Assembly: GCF_019175385.1 (NCBI RefSeq)
Contig: NC_083343.1
Location: forward strand, 51,234,457-51,298,456
Origin: Lycium barbarum
Taxonomy: Eukaryota; Streptophyta; Magnoliopsida; Solanales; Solanaceae
Reading direction: 5' to 3'
DNA: 64,000 bases
Within the stretch, counting starts at the first letter, position 1, and each line of letters opens with the position of its first letter. Below are positions 12,290 to 23,570 of this stretch, piece after piece. The position numbers and the translations under genes were made by a program. Under the pieces are notes generated by a model, which did not search any database, was not told where the DNA came from, and worked only from the letters and a program-made list of their open reading frames with translations.

Positions 12290-12297
12290 TATATAAA
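12290..12297 (+). promoter_or_regulatory. TATA box, element II 3' LTR
   Basis: Same TATATAAA in CCCTATATAAAGGG as in the 5' LTR. Confidence 0.6.
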
Positions 12298-13296
12298 GGG
12301 TAATAACCCCTTTTTTTCATCAGATTTTCCTAGAAAATTCCAGAAATTGGAACAGAGAAAGTGAGGGAATCAAAAGTAAGCAATTTTTAAGTCGCGGAGT
12401 AGTGGTTTAGGTCCGGGTAACGCATGGTTGTGATTCTGGTATTGTTTTGCGGTGGATTTTAGCACGGATATTGAGGATATTGCTGACTTAACAAGAAAAA
12501 AGGTATGAATCTTTCTCTTTTGGTATTATTTAAGGCTTATTTATAGAGACAAAGTCGTTAAATAATTGTGTAGTAAGTTTGTTAGTTATGGAAGTTGGAA
12601 AACAGCGTGTGGGCTGTTTTATGGTATATATTAGTGTTGGAAATTATATTATTGATGTTGGTATTTTTGTTGTTGTTGTTAGTTGCTAAATTGAGATTTC
12701 GAGCTAAGCATATAAACAGGGGAGATGCTGCCCGATTTTCGGCAGGATATAAAATAGTTTAATTTGAAAACTTAGGACATGTGTACGGTGATGAGTCTAA
12801 CATTAGTGTAACTGCTCTCGAATGTAGATTTATGATCTCGGGTGGATAAGCGTAACTAGTAGGAAGTCAAACAGATATGTTAAGGCTCGTCCATTTCTTT
12901 TAAAGGCATTATTCCTATGGTATGATTCCATAAGTGGTTTCCTAACCTCCTTAATTTCAAAGCTAGAAGTTTATGACTCTTAAAGCTTCTTATGATGTTA
13001 AGAACTAGAATGTTTTTATGAGGATTACGTTAAGGATGATTTTATGCTTAAAGCTCTCAAATATGATTTCAACGATGATATGAAAATGTTAAGCTATTTC
13101 ATGATTTTCTCGATTTATTTCATTGTTGTTGATCTCACTTTATAAATTGTTCCTCCAAGGTGGGATAGAGCGATAGTTTTCATTTGAATTCCTATGCATG
13201 CCATGAGTATAATATATGTATATAGCTACTTTGTGACATTACAGAGAGCTCTATTATTTCATTTTGATTGTGCACTGCAGTCATTTTCATTCTTCA

Positions 13297-13554
13297 TGTA
13301 TATGTAAGGCACAGTTGACAGGGGGTGACGCTGTGACCTTTTTGTGTATTACAAGGCCCAGCTGACAGGGGGTGATCCTATGGCCTTTGTTGTGATGTGT
13401 ATATATATGGCACAGTTGATAGGGGTGTGTTGTGGCATTTGTTGTGATGTGTATATATATGGCACAATCAACAAGGGGTGTGCAAATGCCTTTGTTGTGA
13501 TGCGTATATATATGGCACAGTTGACAAGGGGTGCGCTGTGGCCTTTGTTGTGAT
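13297..13554 (+). repeat. 53-bp minisatellite in element II 3' LTR (5 units)
   Basis: Same repeat as 6510-6876 with five units, one of them with a diverged core (CACAATCAACAAGG). Confidence 0.85.
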
Positions 13555-14159
13555 ATTTCTATGTATATATGTGTTTCTATGATATAGCTATACTGATTCA
13601 TTTATTTTGCCCATTCATTGACATGCCTCAAATGTTTTTCAGGATTTTATGTATATGTTGATTTCATGCCTTACATACTCAGTACACTATTCGTACTGAC
13701 CCCTTTTCTTCGGGGGCTGCGTTTCATGCCCGCTGGTACAGGCACTCAGTTTGGTGACCCTCCGGCTTAGGACTTCTGCCCAGCCGCTTGGAGAGCTCCA
13801 TTGTTCTGGAGCTTGAGTTATTTTGGTACAGATCCTTTGACGTAGACTTTGTTATACTATTAGAGGTCTGTAGACATATGTGGATTGTGTATATACGGTT
13901 TGGTTAGCTGTATCGATGTAGTTCGTCTTGTATGTCCCCGTGTATAGTGGCAGCCTTGTTGGCTTGCATATTTGTTATGTTTTGGTTAACTGTGACTTCT
14001 CAGGAGATAGGTTCATTTTGACGTATGACATGATGAGTTCACAACATGATTTTACAGAGTGCCATATTGTTTTCAGTTTCAGTCGGATTATATCTAGCGG
14101 GTCGTATACGGGTGCCCAGCTCAGGCACTAGTCATGGCCCATCGGTTTGGGTCGTGACA

Positions 14160-14164
14160 TTGCC
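14160..14164 (+). repeat. Target-site duplication of element II, right copy
   Basis: TTGCC directly after the 3' LTR end at 14159; pairs with TTGTC at 5024-5028 with one C/T difference. Confidence 0.6.
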
Positions 14165-15656
14165 GGTAGAGAAATCAGATGAAAATTATATAAGATGTCT
14201 TTTGGAGTATTTTGATGTTGATGTTAGTATTGTTGTTGATATGGTTGATGTTAGTATTGTTGTTGTTGTGTTATTTGTGGGTATTGTGATTTTAGGCTAG
14301 GCATAAGAACAGGGGAGATGCTGGCCGAATTTCGGCAGATTCTAAAGGAGTTAAATTTAAAGGCTTAAGATAAGCATATGACGATAAGGCTAATAGTAGT
14401 GTGATTTCTCTTGAATGTAGATTTATGAGCTCGGGAGAATAAACATAAGTAGTAGGAGGCAAAAAAGGTATGTTAATGCTATTCTTTCCTTTTTTTTGGC
14501 ATGATCTATGACAAGTGTGAAGCGTAATGATATCCATAATGAATCCACTCCTAGATGTAGGATATCCTGAGTTCCTCGACTTCTTAAGTCACGAAGGGGC
14601 ATTCATAAGTTGTACGATTTCATAACGATGTCTAATTCCCGAAGGGGACATTCTTAAGGTTTGCTTATTCCTATGCATTTCACATTTGATTTTTTGAGTC
14701 TCGAAGGAAACAAATGAAAAGGGGAAGAAGTTCCCGTTTTTGAGAAAAAGGGGAAGAAGTTCCCATTTTTAAGAAAAGGGAAGAAGTTCCCGTTTTTAAC
14801 TAAAAGTTGCTCCGAAGTGAGTCTTTTGATCGTTTCCAAAGATTTTCATGCATTTGCATTTTTACATACATGAATGACATCATTTCATCGGGAAGGGAAA
14901 AGGGGATAAGGCGTTATATACGCAAACCACCTGATCAGCTGGTATACGATGATTATGATGCCCGAAGGGGCCATTATGCTATTATGCCCGAAGGGGCTGC
15001 GAGCAGGGCGAAGGCATGCATTATATATATATATATATATATGTATGTATACTCATTATGCATTACAAGTCATATGCACGTACATGATTCGCAGTGTTGG
15101 TTACAGGTACAAATTGAGTATGTTATTCTTTTATTATTCGAGTCGAGTATATTGTTTCAGTTCTGCCTCACATACTCGGTACATTATTCGTACTGACGTC
15201 TCTTTGCCTGGGGGCGTTGTGTTTCATGCCACATAGGTGCCGATAGTTGAGTAGAAGACATTGGCTATAGGATGTTCCCAGACTATCAGCTGGATTGGTG
15301 AGCTCCATCTCAGTTCGGAGTGTTACCGAGTCAAAGTTCTTATGTCATGGTATCTTGGTTTATGTTAGAGACTTTGCAGACAGTGTCCTGTGGATAGTGC
15401 GTCGTGATGTCGACAGTCGTCATGTTAGAGATTTTATCGTGATAAAATTTTTTCTTCAAATTAACAATAAGGAAGAAGTCCCTGACTTGATGAAAGAGTT
15501 TTTTTAAAAGTTTTTTCATGTTTTACCTGACGGAAGTGTTATTTCATAATTTAATGGTTCACATAAGATTATGACTTATGAATAGAATGGTACTATGGCA
15601 CTGAGCCGAGTAGGGTCTTGGGTGTCAGTCGCGGCCCTCCGATTTGGGTCGTGACA
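14165..15656 (+). repeat. Element I 3' LTR, second part
   Basis: Continues the LTR broken at 5028 and ends GTCGTGACA at 15656. From 14570 it matches the 5' LTR tail at 370-1517, including the repeated GGGGAAGAAGTTCCC blocks, a TA run and the CATACTCGGTACATTATTCG block. A GTT/GAT-rich stretch lies at 14200-14280. Confidence 0.75.
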
Positions 15657-16304
15657 TCCGTCAAGTGCACACTTATTCTAGTCTCCCGCACCATCTTCGA
15701 CATCTATCAACCCCTCCAATTCAGTTGCCTCTTCTCCTTGATCGTCATTTTGTTCATCGTCATTTTCACTTGCTTTGTAACATGTCATTACATTATTTGT
15801 GGCCTCTGTATTATTACTGTAAAACAAAATAACATGGTTATTAATCATGTAAAAGCAATCTTAATTCTGTATTGATATAAAGTTATATTATATATATACT
15901 TATATAGGTGAAGTAAAACGATTCTGTTTTATTACAAACATTGAGGCATTTTTATTGAAATTTTAAAAGGCAGTACAAACGGTCATCCTGACTCGGAATG
16001 GAACATCGAGCCATTTCTTGTTATTTAAACAACACGTAAAAATAAGAAAACATGAAAAGGCTATAAGTCGGGCCTCAAAGCCGACTTTTACCATTTTTTC
16101 CTGAAAATGAGTGTTCTTTCTACTGCAGATTGAATAACGGGGTAGAAGTCCATCCACATGTTGCTCTCCTGGTTCAGCAGGGCGAATCTCTAATGCTTCA
16201 AAGCATTCTTCAATGATGGATGTGCATTCTCCTTCCCAAAACAGCGTCCTCAGAACCTCTTCTGGATCTTTGCTGTTGTGCCTTAATGGGCATGTAGTGA
16301 AGGA
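15657..16304 (-). other. Ogre protease-RT spacer, probable intron region
   Basis: The first part (16304 down to about 16110) still reads in the gag-pro frame (DPEEVLRTLFWEGE and EECFEALEIRPAEPGE are visible) after a stop near 16305. Below 16110 the sequence becomes AT-rich without a pol-like frame. In characterised Ogre elements a spliced intron separates protease from RT; this matches in position, but no splice sites were proven. Confidence 0.45.
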
Positions 16305-17169
16305 TTAGTAGAGATGAGGGAATGGTTTTCTCATTTCAACGGGACCTCTCGGCCCATACTCTGCTTCCTCTTCTTCTGCCTGACATGGCTCGTATCTGAC
16401 CCCAAACCGGTACTTCCCGTGTTTGATACTTACTGGTTCTCTGATTCCTTGTAAGTTCTTTCCCAGACCTTTCCCGGGTTCAAACCCATTCCTCATCATA
16501 GTCGTAGCAACCATCTTGTAGACCAGTGGCATAAGGATATCTTCATCATCTCCCCGACAACCTATCATGGCTAGCTCAACAGTGTGAAAATACACTAGTG
16601 ATCTCTCTATGACTGGTACAAAGTTATCTGGATAATCGTGGACACTTCCTTTGCTGTGAATCACGACTTCCTGATCATCTCATATGAATTTGAGAGATTG
16701 ATGTAACGAAGATGCTACAACTCCAGCGGCATGCAGCCAAGGTCGGCCCAACAATAGGTTATAGCTTGTTTTTATGTCCATGATGACAAACTCCACTACG
16801 AACTCCGCGGGGCCCATTGTATGTGTAAATCTATTTCTTCAATCGGGTCGCTGGTGCACCATCATAAGCTTTTACGTTGGTCCGACTCTGGCGGATTTTA
16901 CCAATATCATACCCGAGCTGCTTCAGAGTTGTCACAAGGCATACATTCAGCCCAGCTCCCCCATCAATCAGTACTTGTTGAATAATTTTGTCACGACATT
17001 TGACTGTTATGTGTAGGTCTTTATTGTGAGACTTCCCCTCCCTTGGTAATTCATCGTCAGAGAATGACAACCTATGAGCTCGCATAACATACCCCACAAT
17101 TTTAGCCAATGTTTCGCTTGTGGTGCCGGCAGGTACTTGGACTTCATCTAAGGTTTTGATCAACGCCAA
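16305..17169 (-). pseudogene. Ogre aspartic protease and G-patch domain
   Basis: The upper frame (17169-16831) holds VLIDGGAGLNVC, a variant of the retroviral-type protease motif (D-S/T-G normally; here DGG), within IIQQVLIDGGAGLNV. After frameshifts around 16800-16850 the protein continues in another frame with YNLLLGRPWLHAAGVVASS, the second conserved protease block. A TGA at 16682-16680 replaces what is usually Trp, then the frame goes on from 16664 with a G-patch motif, NGFEPGKGLGKNLQGI (about 16495-16442). G-patch modules downstream of the protease are known from this retrotransposon lineage. The break points and the altered catalytic triad make it non-functional. Confidence 0.75.
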
Positions 17170-17175
17170 GAGATG

Positions 17176-18510
17176 TTAGGATGAACTGAGAAATAGTGAC
17201 ATTACTGATATCCTAGCAGGAGTCGTATACAGGGGCTCAACAATCGAATAATCCTTCACTGGCATTTGCCTCCAAAAATTTTTAGGTTCACCTTCAGATA
17301 TTGGCTTCTTCTGAGGGTTTTCGTGATTAGGCGCTTCGGGTATAGGTTTATCTGGGGCATAACACCTTCCTGACTTGGTCATACCCTGAACCACAACAGT
17401 TATTTCTTTATCTTTGTTAATCATCATTTGGTGCAGTGGTTTGATCACAAAGGGTTCATTCTCAATTGATCTTGATGTTCTGAGTATGAACGGTTCGTTG
17501 TGAACTCGAGCAACTGTTGAGGAGTACTTGAGCACGAACGGTTCTCTTTTGGCTATGGCAGACATCTCAGATACCTTTGTCAGAGGGTCTACCACTTCTT
17601 CTCGCTCTTGTAGTGATAATTAGGCGACAGTGCTTTCTAATCCGATAATTAGGCGACAGTGCTTTCTAATACTTCAACATCTGGACGAATTATAGCCGGG
17701 CTCTCTTCCCACTCATCACCTTTCTCTATCATGTGAATTTGGTTCCCTCCATGCTTTGGAAGAGGATTTGTGTCCACATTTGGCGGTGTTGGCTCTAAGA
17801 TGAGCTCATGATTATCAATCATGGCTTGTAATTTATGTCTCAGGTTTATACAATATTCAGTGGCATGGCTAGCTTGGTTAGAATGATAGGCGCAAGTGAG
17901 ATCTGGCCTATACCATCGGTCAGTGGGGTTAGCAGGTTTAAGTGGGACGACACTTACTCACCCGGCATCCTTTAGCTTGGCAAATAGACTTGTCCTCGAT
18001 TCCGGCAGAGGGTGAATGCTCTCATAGGTTTCCTTTGGGGCGCCTCATAGTTTTCGGGTGGAGGCTGGTTCTGGAAAGTCTATTTTTGTGGAGCATGGTT
18101 ATAAGATGCTAGCATTAGGTAATTTGGTCATGAGGTTCAGATACTTGGTACTGGCATTTGATAGTTTGGTTGTGGAGCTTAGTAGCCGGGTTGTGCCTAG
18201 CACACAGTCATCGGGCTATATTGGGGTGAGGTGATTGTGTGGTTGGTTAGTGGAGGTGATTGGTAGCTATCTGGATTCTTGTGGATTATCTCTTTTCCTT
18301 GGCTTTCTGGACTAGTAGTTCTAGAAACACAGGCTATGTCTTCTCTTTTCTTTTTGCCACTCATGGTGCCCGACGCACCTGATCTGTTTAGTACACTAAC
18401 GATCCTGCCGATTTTAAGGTCGTCTTCAATATCTTCCCCACAGCAACTATATCTGCGAAGGTGCTCCCTTTTATAGTTATCATTTTATCAAAGCAATCAG
18501 CTTCTTAGTA
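17176..18510 (-). pseudogene. Ogre gag C-terminal region with zinc motif
   Basis: Broken extension of gag. Just after the stop at 18511 the frame continues with EADCFDKMITIKGSTFADIV, interrupted by TGA and TAA. Near 17830-17910 it encodes CAYHSNQASHATEYC, a C-X2-H-X5-H-X4-C motif typical of the gag C-terminus in this lineage, followed by NPLPKHGG and acidic residues. The 17595-17176 frame (SGRCYAPDKPIPEAP) is the linker to the protease. A tandem duplication of about 27 bases (TAATTAGGCGACAGTGC repeated) lies at 17617-17670. Several frames must be joined, so no product is expected. Confidence 0.6.
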
Positions 18511-19580
18511 TCACATGAATGCGGCTACCAGCTCAACTTCGGTCATGGGAGGTTGTACACGTGCCGCTTTATCTCTCCAGTGACTAGCATACTCTCGGTA
18601 GATCTCAGTCGATTTCTGACGAATTTTCTCCAACAAGAAGCGATCAGGTACATTTTCCACATTGAAGCGGAATCTTTCCATGGACGAACTTGCCATTTCT
18701 TCCCATGTTTTCCACCGGCTGATATCTTGAGAAATGAACCATTCCATAGTCGTGTCTGACAGATTTCGACTAAACAACCTCATAAGCAGGGCATCATTTC
18801 CGCCACTTCCAACCAGCTGGTCGCAGTAATCCCTTAAGTGGGCTCTAAGGTTACCCGACCCGTTGAAGTGATCAAATTTGGGAATTTTAAATCCTTCAGG
18901 CAGACTTCTATCCGGATGGATGCACAGGTCAGAGTATCTCAGCGCTTCTTTCTTCTTAGAGCCATGCTCCAACTCGGTAACCTTCTTCCCCATCCCTGTC
19001 TCTATTTTGTCTATTCTTGCTTCGAAGAACATTTCCATGTTTTTCAATTCTGGCGATTAGTCAATATGGGTGACATGATCTTGAAAAGTGACATTTGGTT
19101 ATACGGGATGGGTCACTATAATTCCTGTTACCCGAGGGGTTTGATAGGCATTTGCGTTTGTAATGCGAGCTGGTGTTTGAAAAGTTGGGGTATGGTGGGA
19201 GGAGCTCCCCATATGGCTGGTATTTCAGCGCAGTGGAGTCTGGAAGGTAGCTCCAGTCTGGGTTTAAGGGAAATGATTGGCAGTTGGTAAATCCAGATTT
19301 GGAAAAGTAGGTGGAGGTCTCCTAGCCTCAGCATTAGTGGTATTTTCTTTCTCGGCCCTCAGGGGGTCCGTCTCTTCTCTGGCCTCATCTAATTGTCTCA
19401 TCAGTAGACTGAAAGCCTCTTCCAGAGGCATTCCAGGTATGTCAGCTATTGGGGTACCTTCTACTAAAGCATTTACGTTTGGTGGTGGTGTTTCTGGCAT
19501 GTTTTCTTCTTGAGGGTTTAAGGACGTTGCGGGAGCTTTTGATCGACTGATTGGTGCCAGCGAATCGATCCATGTCTATA
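18511..19580 (-). pseudogene. Ogre gag (Retrotrans_gag-type capsid)
   Basis: The best-preserved part is 19047-18511 (178 residues): a coiled-coil-like start, then DLCIHPDRSLPEGFKIPKFD, NGSGNLRAHLRDYCDQL, TMEWFISQDISRWKTWEEM and REYASHWRDKAARVQPP, which are the ordered blocks of the plant Retrotrans_gag domain. The N-terminal part is at 19580-19264: it opens MDRFAGTNQSIKSS, shifts frame near 19500, then reads PLEEAFSLLMRQLDEAREE. A stop-containing gap of about 200 bases separates the halves. Capsid protein of the element; dead copy. Confidence 0.7.
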
Positions 19581-20103
19581 AGAGAAAATAACTCAAAATC
19601 TTTCAAGTCAGCGTTAGGCTTAAGCATGAAACACAAAATATCACGTTATTTGCACTTTATAGCACATAGAATCATATACTTTGTTTTAACTCCTTGATTG
19701 ATTCACATTCTAGGGTTTTCTGGTCTGATTTGCAGTAAATAATTTGTATGATTGATTTGCTTGTACCCATCCTATACTAAGGGGGATTTAAATTTTTATT
19801 ATAAAAGGACCGAGTCTTCAATAGACTGCCTATGTATCCCACCAAAGGGAAATCAGGTCCATTCGTAGTTCAGGCATACAAAAAAATGTTTTTCCTATGC
19901 TACTCGAAACTTAATTTTCTCTACCTTAACCAAGCCTTATATAGGCTTCCCACGTATCCCCAATGGGACATCAGGTCAGCGTAGTTCTATTTACATAAAA
20001 AAGGAAAGGGATACTTTATCTTATTGAAGTGGTAAAAGGATACTTATGTTTTTCTACCCAATCATACTAAGCAGGTCCTCATTGTCTTTTCCATCTTCAT
20101 CTT
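19581..20103 (-). other. Ogre spacer upstream of gag, no coding
   Basis: No frame of note. Contains repeated phrases of the type GCCTATGTATCCC and CCCACGTATCCCC with AAATCAGGTC/ATCAGGTC, a duplicated short motif on the plus strand at 19825-19860 and 19940-19980. Confidence 0.4.
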
Positions 20104-21072
20104 CTATCCTTGTCTTCCTGCGACAATCCAAACATGGCCTTCATTCACGAGGCTTTCTAGTTCAAGCTTGAAATCCACACACTCCTCAATGTCGTAGTCG
20201 GGGCGGCCATAGTGATACACGCAAATTCTTTCTTTTGGGAACCCTGGTAGGTTTGTGGCACCGCCCTTATCTTTTTTACGCTGCATAGTAAGGAGTGAAT
20301 CCTGGTGTATGACTCCTCAAATTTGGAAAAGCTGTTTTTCCTGAACCTAAACTTGGATATCCTTTCTGGGTGATTTCTTCTTTGGTCATGAGCCAAGAGA
20401 AAGTTGGGGCCCCCACAGTTGGATAATTCTCCCTTGATCAATCCATTGGATAAACTTTCTTTCTAATGCTACGCACTCGTTGGCAGTGTGACCTGATTGA
20501 CCTCGGTGGTAGAGGCATTTTCTGTAACCTATGGAAGGAGTGCATTGTGGTAACAGATTTGGGCTTTGTGTGTACACCCTAATGCTCCCCAAAGTTTCCA
20601 AGATTTCTTGTTTTGTCAATTCTACAGGTGCACCCTAATTGTGTGATCTTTTGCCTTTAACAAAAACTGTGCATGACACAGGAGGCTTCTCGAGTTGAGA
20701 GTCCCGTGGGTCTCCATAAGCTTTCAAGTCGGGGATAAGTAACTCGTCTTCTCCATATGGTATAGGGTCAAGCCCTTCTTGTCAGCTAGGGTCAAGCCCT
20801 TCTTGTCGGTGCTTCAGGCGTCTTCCCCATTTTACCTGATTGGTGGGGTGTTGTTTTGTTAGTTCCTCAATATAAGCTATGAGAGTTTCTGCATCTTTCA
20901 TTTTCTCATTGTCCACCTTAGTGGTTTGTACAGCCTCTTTCATTCTGGTAGTGGCTAAGGCCATTCTTTCATCCCATTGTCGATTTTTTTCACTCGCTGC
21001 TTCTGTGCCCTCGTCGTTACTGACTAGGTTGACGTAGGGCGAAGTTGCACTCATGCTATCCGGACTCTCCAT
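20104..21072 (-). pseudogene. Extra zinc-motif region between Ogre ORF1 and gag
   Basis: From ATG at 21072 one frame runs through two stops (the first near 20784, the second TAG near 20640): an acidic coiled-coil-like start (WDERMALATTRMKEA), then PPVSCTVFVKGKRSHN, then CLYHRGQSGHTANEC, a C-X2-H-X5-H-X4-C motif. Downstream, 20286-20104 encodes CVYHYGRPDYDIEEC, a similar motif that lost the second His. An 18-base tandem duplication (AGGGTCAAGCCCTTCTTG twice, 20765-20803) adds a repeated EGLDP. These motifs resemble the gag C-terminus at 17830-17910 but lie upstream of gag. It may be a duplicated gag tail or an unknown extra ORF. Function not known. Confidence 0.45.
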
Positions 21073-21525
21073 TTCCTATTAGCAAATCAGCCTTTTAAAA
21101 GTGGATCTAAATTTGTTTTAATGGTTATTTTCCTTGGTTTTTCTTTTGGGCAGTGGCCGGAATGTGAACCAATCAAGAATTTTGACAATGTATATGATTT
21201 TTCACACAAAGCAGTTATATAAATTAAGCATTTAGGCAATATATAATTCGCTTTCCTATACCTCGTTGCTCCAAGGCTACTAACATATGAAGCAAAATTG
21301 TGCCATATGTAAGATAAATGTATTGTTCCCAAAAATAAAATCCCAATGCTTTTCATTAATGATATTTTTCCAAGCGGGATTACAAGGCATTTAAAGTAAA
21401 TGCTATCATCAGGAAAAATCCACTTCCCGGACAGAAATCTACTCTCTATCATCTCGCGCCATCTTGGCCCTCCAAAGGGCACTCTGAATGGCTGCATCTA
21501 CTGGCATCAGTGTTGTCCTGATCCA
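21073..21525 (-). other. Ogre spacer between ORF1 and the zinc-motif region
   Basis: An uninterrupted frame of 136 codons (21497-21087) has no resemblance to known retrotransposon proteins and probably is chance. Nothing else seen. Confidence 0.35.
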
Positions 21526-22783
21526 TTAACCCCTCTGATAGTCAGGCAATGATGTCCTCGCATTTATGGTTTCCTTAACAAAAGTGTCAAGCCATTCCAA
21601 GCTCTTCAATGAACCATCTGTCTCGTCTATCAAGCTCTCAATTATCTTCTGATCATATTCTATCTTTGCTTGATGATCCATTTCTCTTCCTTCTACTCGC
21701 CGTTTCACTCTCCTAACTTGGATGGCATTTATAACTTCCCTATCTTTGTGGAATTTGTACAGATATGGTCCTGGAGTGGCAGTGTCAGCTAACTCAGTCC
21801 TAAGCCACTCGTAGTAATGTTCATCATGACTTGGAGTATTTGGATCCTTATCAAACTCATCTTCTCTTATTAATTCTTCCAATCTTTCTGAGCATCTTTT
21901 ATTCCCTCGATGCGACTTTTTTCATAATCTCGTACAAACTCTCCCATATTACCCACACTTGGGATAAATTGTCTCATACCAAAGTGTCTAAGAACTCTTA
22001 ATTGCGCGTAGGGTCTGATTCCCCTAATGCATATAAGTGGTAAGTACGGACGTCTCCGACCCTTAACACAAATAGTCTTGGAGTGAAAATCAGGTACCCT
22101 CCATTTGATATGTTCTTCTCTCAATCTGCAAAAGATGTGAGCCTATCCTTTTTTATCCTGAACCCCGCAAGGCATAGTAGTGACTCCCAAATCATCCTCT
22201 CTTAAGGCCGGATCTCGGCGAGTAGGTAAGCCATTCCTATCCAAATGCTTAAATATCCACTATGGGACTAGGAGGTTGCACCCTTGGAAGTAGTAGTAAT
22301 GGTCACGACATTTTCCCAAAGTTTGGTATATGTAAGATAGGATAATGGGGATGATGTCAAAATATTTTTTGAGCCCCTTTTTAGTGACTCACCGAAGAAC
22401 AACATAGGCAACAAAGACAACCCGGGTGTCAATAGCTAAGGAGGCATTTTGTGGGAATACCATGATTCCCAAGTGATAAAGGCTAGTGTTTGATTGCCTT
22501 CCTAGGATTGGGGTGATGAAAACTCAAGGATGTGGTTCTTGTAACCCTGTTTGTATGAATACCTCCCATATAACTCTCTGAAGGCTATAGTGGGTCCTTG
22601 CACCCAATCAGCTTTGTTGATAGCAAAGATGTCTTTGTTTTCTTTTAGGGTAGGTTTGTGAGGGATAAGGATATTTTGTGCCAATTTCTTTTTGGATCTG
22701 TTAGCACTTTCCACACTCTCCAGAACATCTCTAATCTCTTCCAAAATGGGAGTCATCTCTATTTCCCCTAATCTGAATACCAT
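21526..22783 (-). pseudogene. Ogre ORF1 (DUF7745-like / plant mobile domain-like protein)
   Basis: ORF1 upstream of gag is a hallmark of Ogre elements; its function is unknown. Start ATG at 22783. Visible blocks in order: MVFRLGEIEMTPILEEI, then LIPHKPTLKENKDIFAINK and KADWVQGPTIAFRELYGRY (22783-22502); after a frameshift GIMVFPQNASLAIDTRVV and IYQTLGKCRDHYYYFQGCN with two in-frame stops (about 22475-22190); then RGIRPYAQLRVLRHFGMRQF (22124-21870); and a charged C-terminus (21882-21526). The order and wording match the DUF7745 family as I remember it. At least two frameshifts and two stops; dead. Confidence 0.7.
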
Positions 22784-23550
22784 TCAATCATTATCCCAAT
22801 ATCCGGTAATGATCTCTAGCAGACCCGGATCCCCGATCATATTCATTAATGAGGGCAGATGCCCTACACAACTCTTAATTTTTTTCTTCTGATCATTAGT
22901 CAAGTCCTTCCACCATATCACTAAACCTGGTGGCGAAGCCGCAACCATATCAAGCTACACATCATGAGACATCTGCAATAAAAAACACTATTAGTTCCCC
23001 GCCCCCAGGAATAACAATTTATTTCACACGTGGCACAATAATGCTTCAAAATAGCAAATAGTGGGATGCAGTGTCTTCTGGTTTTTACATCGTCTAAACA
23101 CAGTAGGGTGTCTTTCCTGTCCGATTCAAGTAGGTCTGAGATACCCAAGTCGGTCTATGGTTGATATGCGCTATATCAGTAAGGATTTGGCTTCCCTCTA
23201 CGCTAATTATTCTAGAGTGGTTTGCAAATGAATGACATAGGTTACCCAAGCGGACAAGATGGGGGTGGGGTTCTCTAAGGCTGTGGGATGACCGCATAAC
23301 CACTCGACCTTAGAGACCTCCAAAGAATATATTAAAGGTTTTGTTAGTGAAAGTATGACTGCAACCCATCCTGCGTCATCATCCTTTGGACAAAACATAA
23401 AATAAATGCCAGGAGTGGCGGAGTATGCATGCATAAATGACAGTTATATTTTGCAGAAATTTAAACACATAAACAATTTATATCACATAAATAATTTATA
23501 TCACGTAAGGCAAACAATATTGGAACCCTTATGGTTAGAACCATAGATTG
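22784..23550 (-). other. Ogre leader between primer site and ORF1
   Basis: Untranslated leader with no convincing frame. Short ORFs here (for example 23148-22921) show nothing recognisable. Confidence 0.4.
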
Positions 23551-23568
23551 TCCCTAGCAGAGTCGCCA
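23551..23568 (-). other. Primer binding site (Arg tRNA), Ogre element
   Basis: On the minus strand TGGCGACTCTGCTAGGGA begins two bases after the LTR end; Ogre elements characteristically prime from an Arg tRNA with TGGCGACTC. This fixes orientation and LTR boundary (LTR ends CCCCTACA at 23571). Confidence 0.8.
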
Positions 23569-23570
23569 TC

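Larger units (their letters stand above)
5029..14159 (+). mobile_element. Element II: non-coding Tekay-like LTR retrotransposon with 5S-like insert
   Basis: Complete LTR element: 5' LTR 5029-7483, primer site 7488-7499, internal domain 7484-11833, polypurine tract 11821-11833, 3' LTR 11834-14159. It is inserted in the 3' LTR of element I with a 5-bp target duplication (one mismatch). The internal domain is 4.3 kb but has no gag or pol, so it is non-autonomous. The last 1.5 kb is collinear with element I, showing common descent of the filler. The unusual cargo is a 5S rRNA-derived stretch at 8437-8555. Confidence 0.8.
11834..14159 (+). repeat. Element II 3' LTR
   Basis: 2326 bases, TGTTACACCCCG to GTGACA, collinear with 5029-7483. 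The 129-base length difference is mostly explained by two fewer minisatellite units (5 against 7). Confidence 0.8.
371..15656 (+). mobile_element. Element I: non-coding Tekay-like LTR retrotransposon (split)
   Basis: Parts in order: 5' LTR tail 371-1517, primer site 1522-1533, internal domain 1518-4219, 3' LTR 4220-5028 continued at 14165-15656. The two LTR tails match closely over about 1.1 kb, for example 14570-15656 against 370-1517. The LTR begins TGTTACACC and ends GTGACA like the coding Tekay copies further right, but the internal domain has no recognisable gag or pol, so it is best called a large retrotransposon derivative (LARD) that would depend on proteins from another element. Element II sits inside its 3' LTR. 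The right flank is TCCGT; the left flank is not in the window. Confidence 0.7.

Noticed and set aside
21087..21497. 136-codon minus-strand frame in the Ogre spacer
   Set aside because: No similarity to retrotransposon proteins and no continuation across neighbouring frames.
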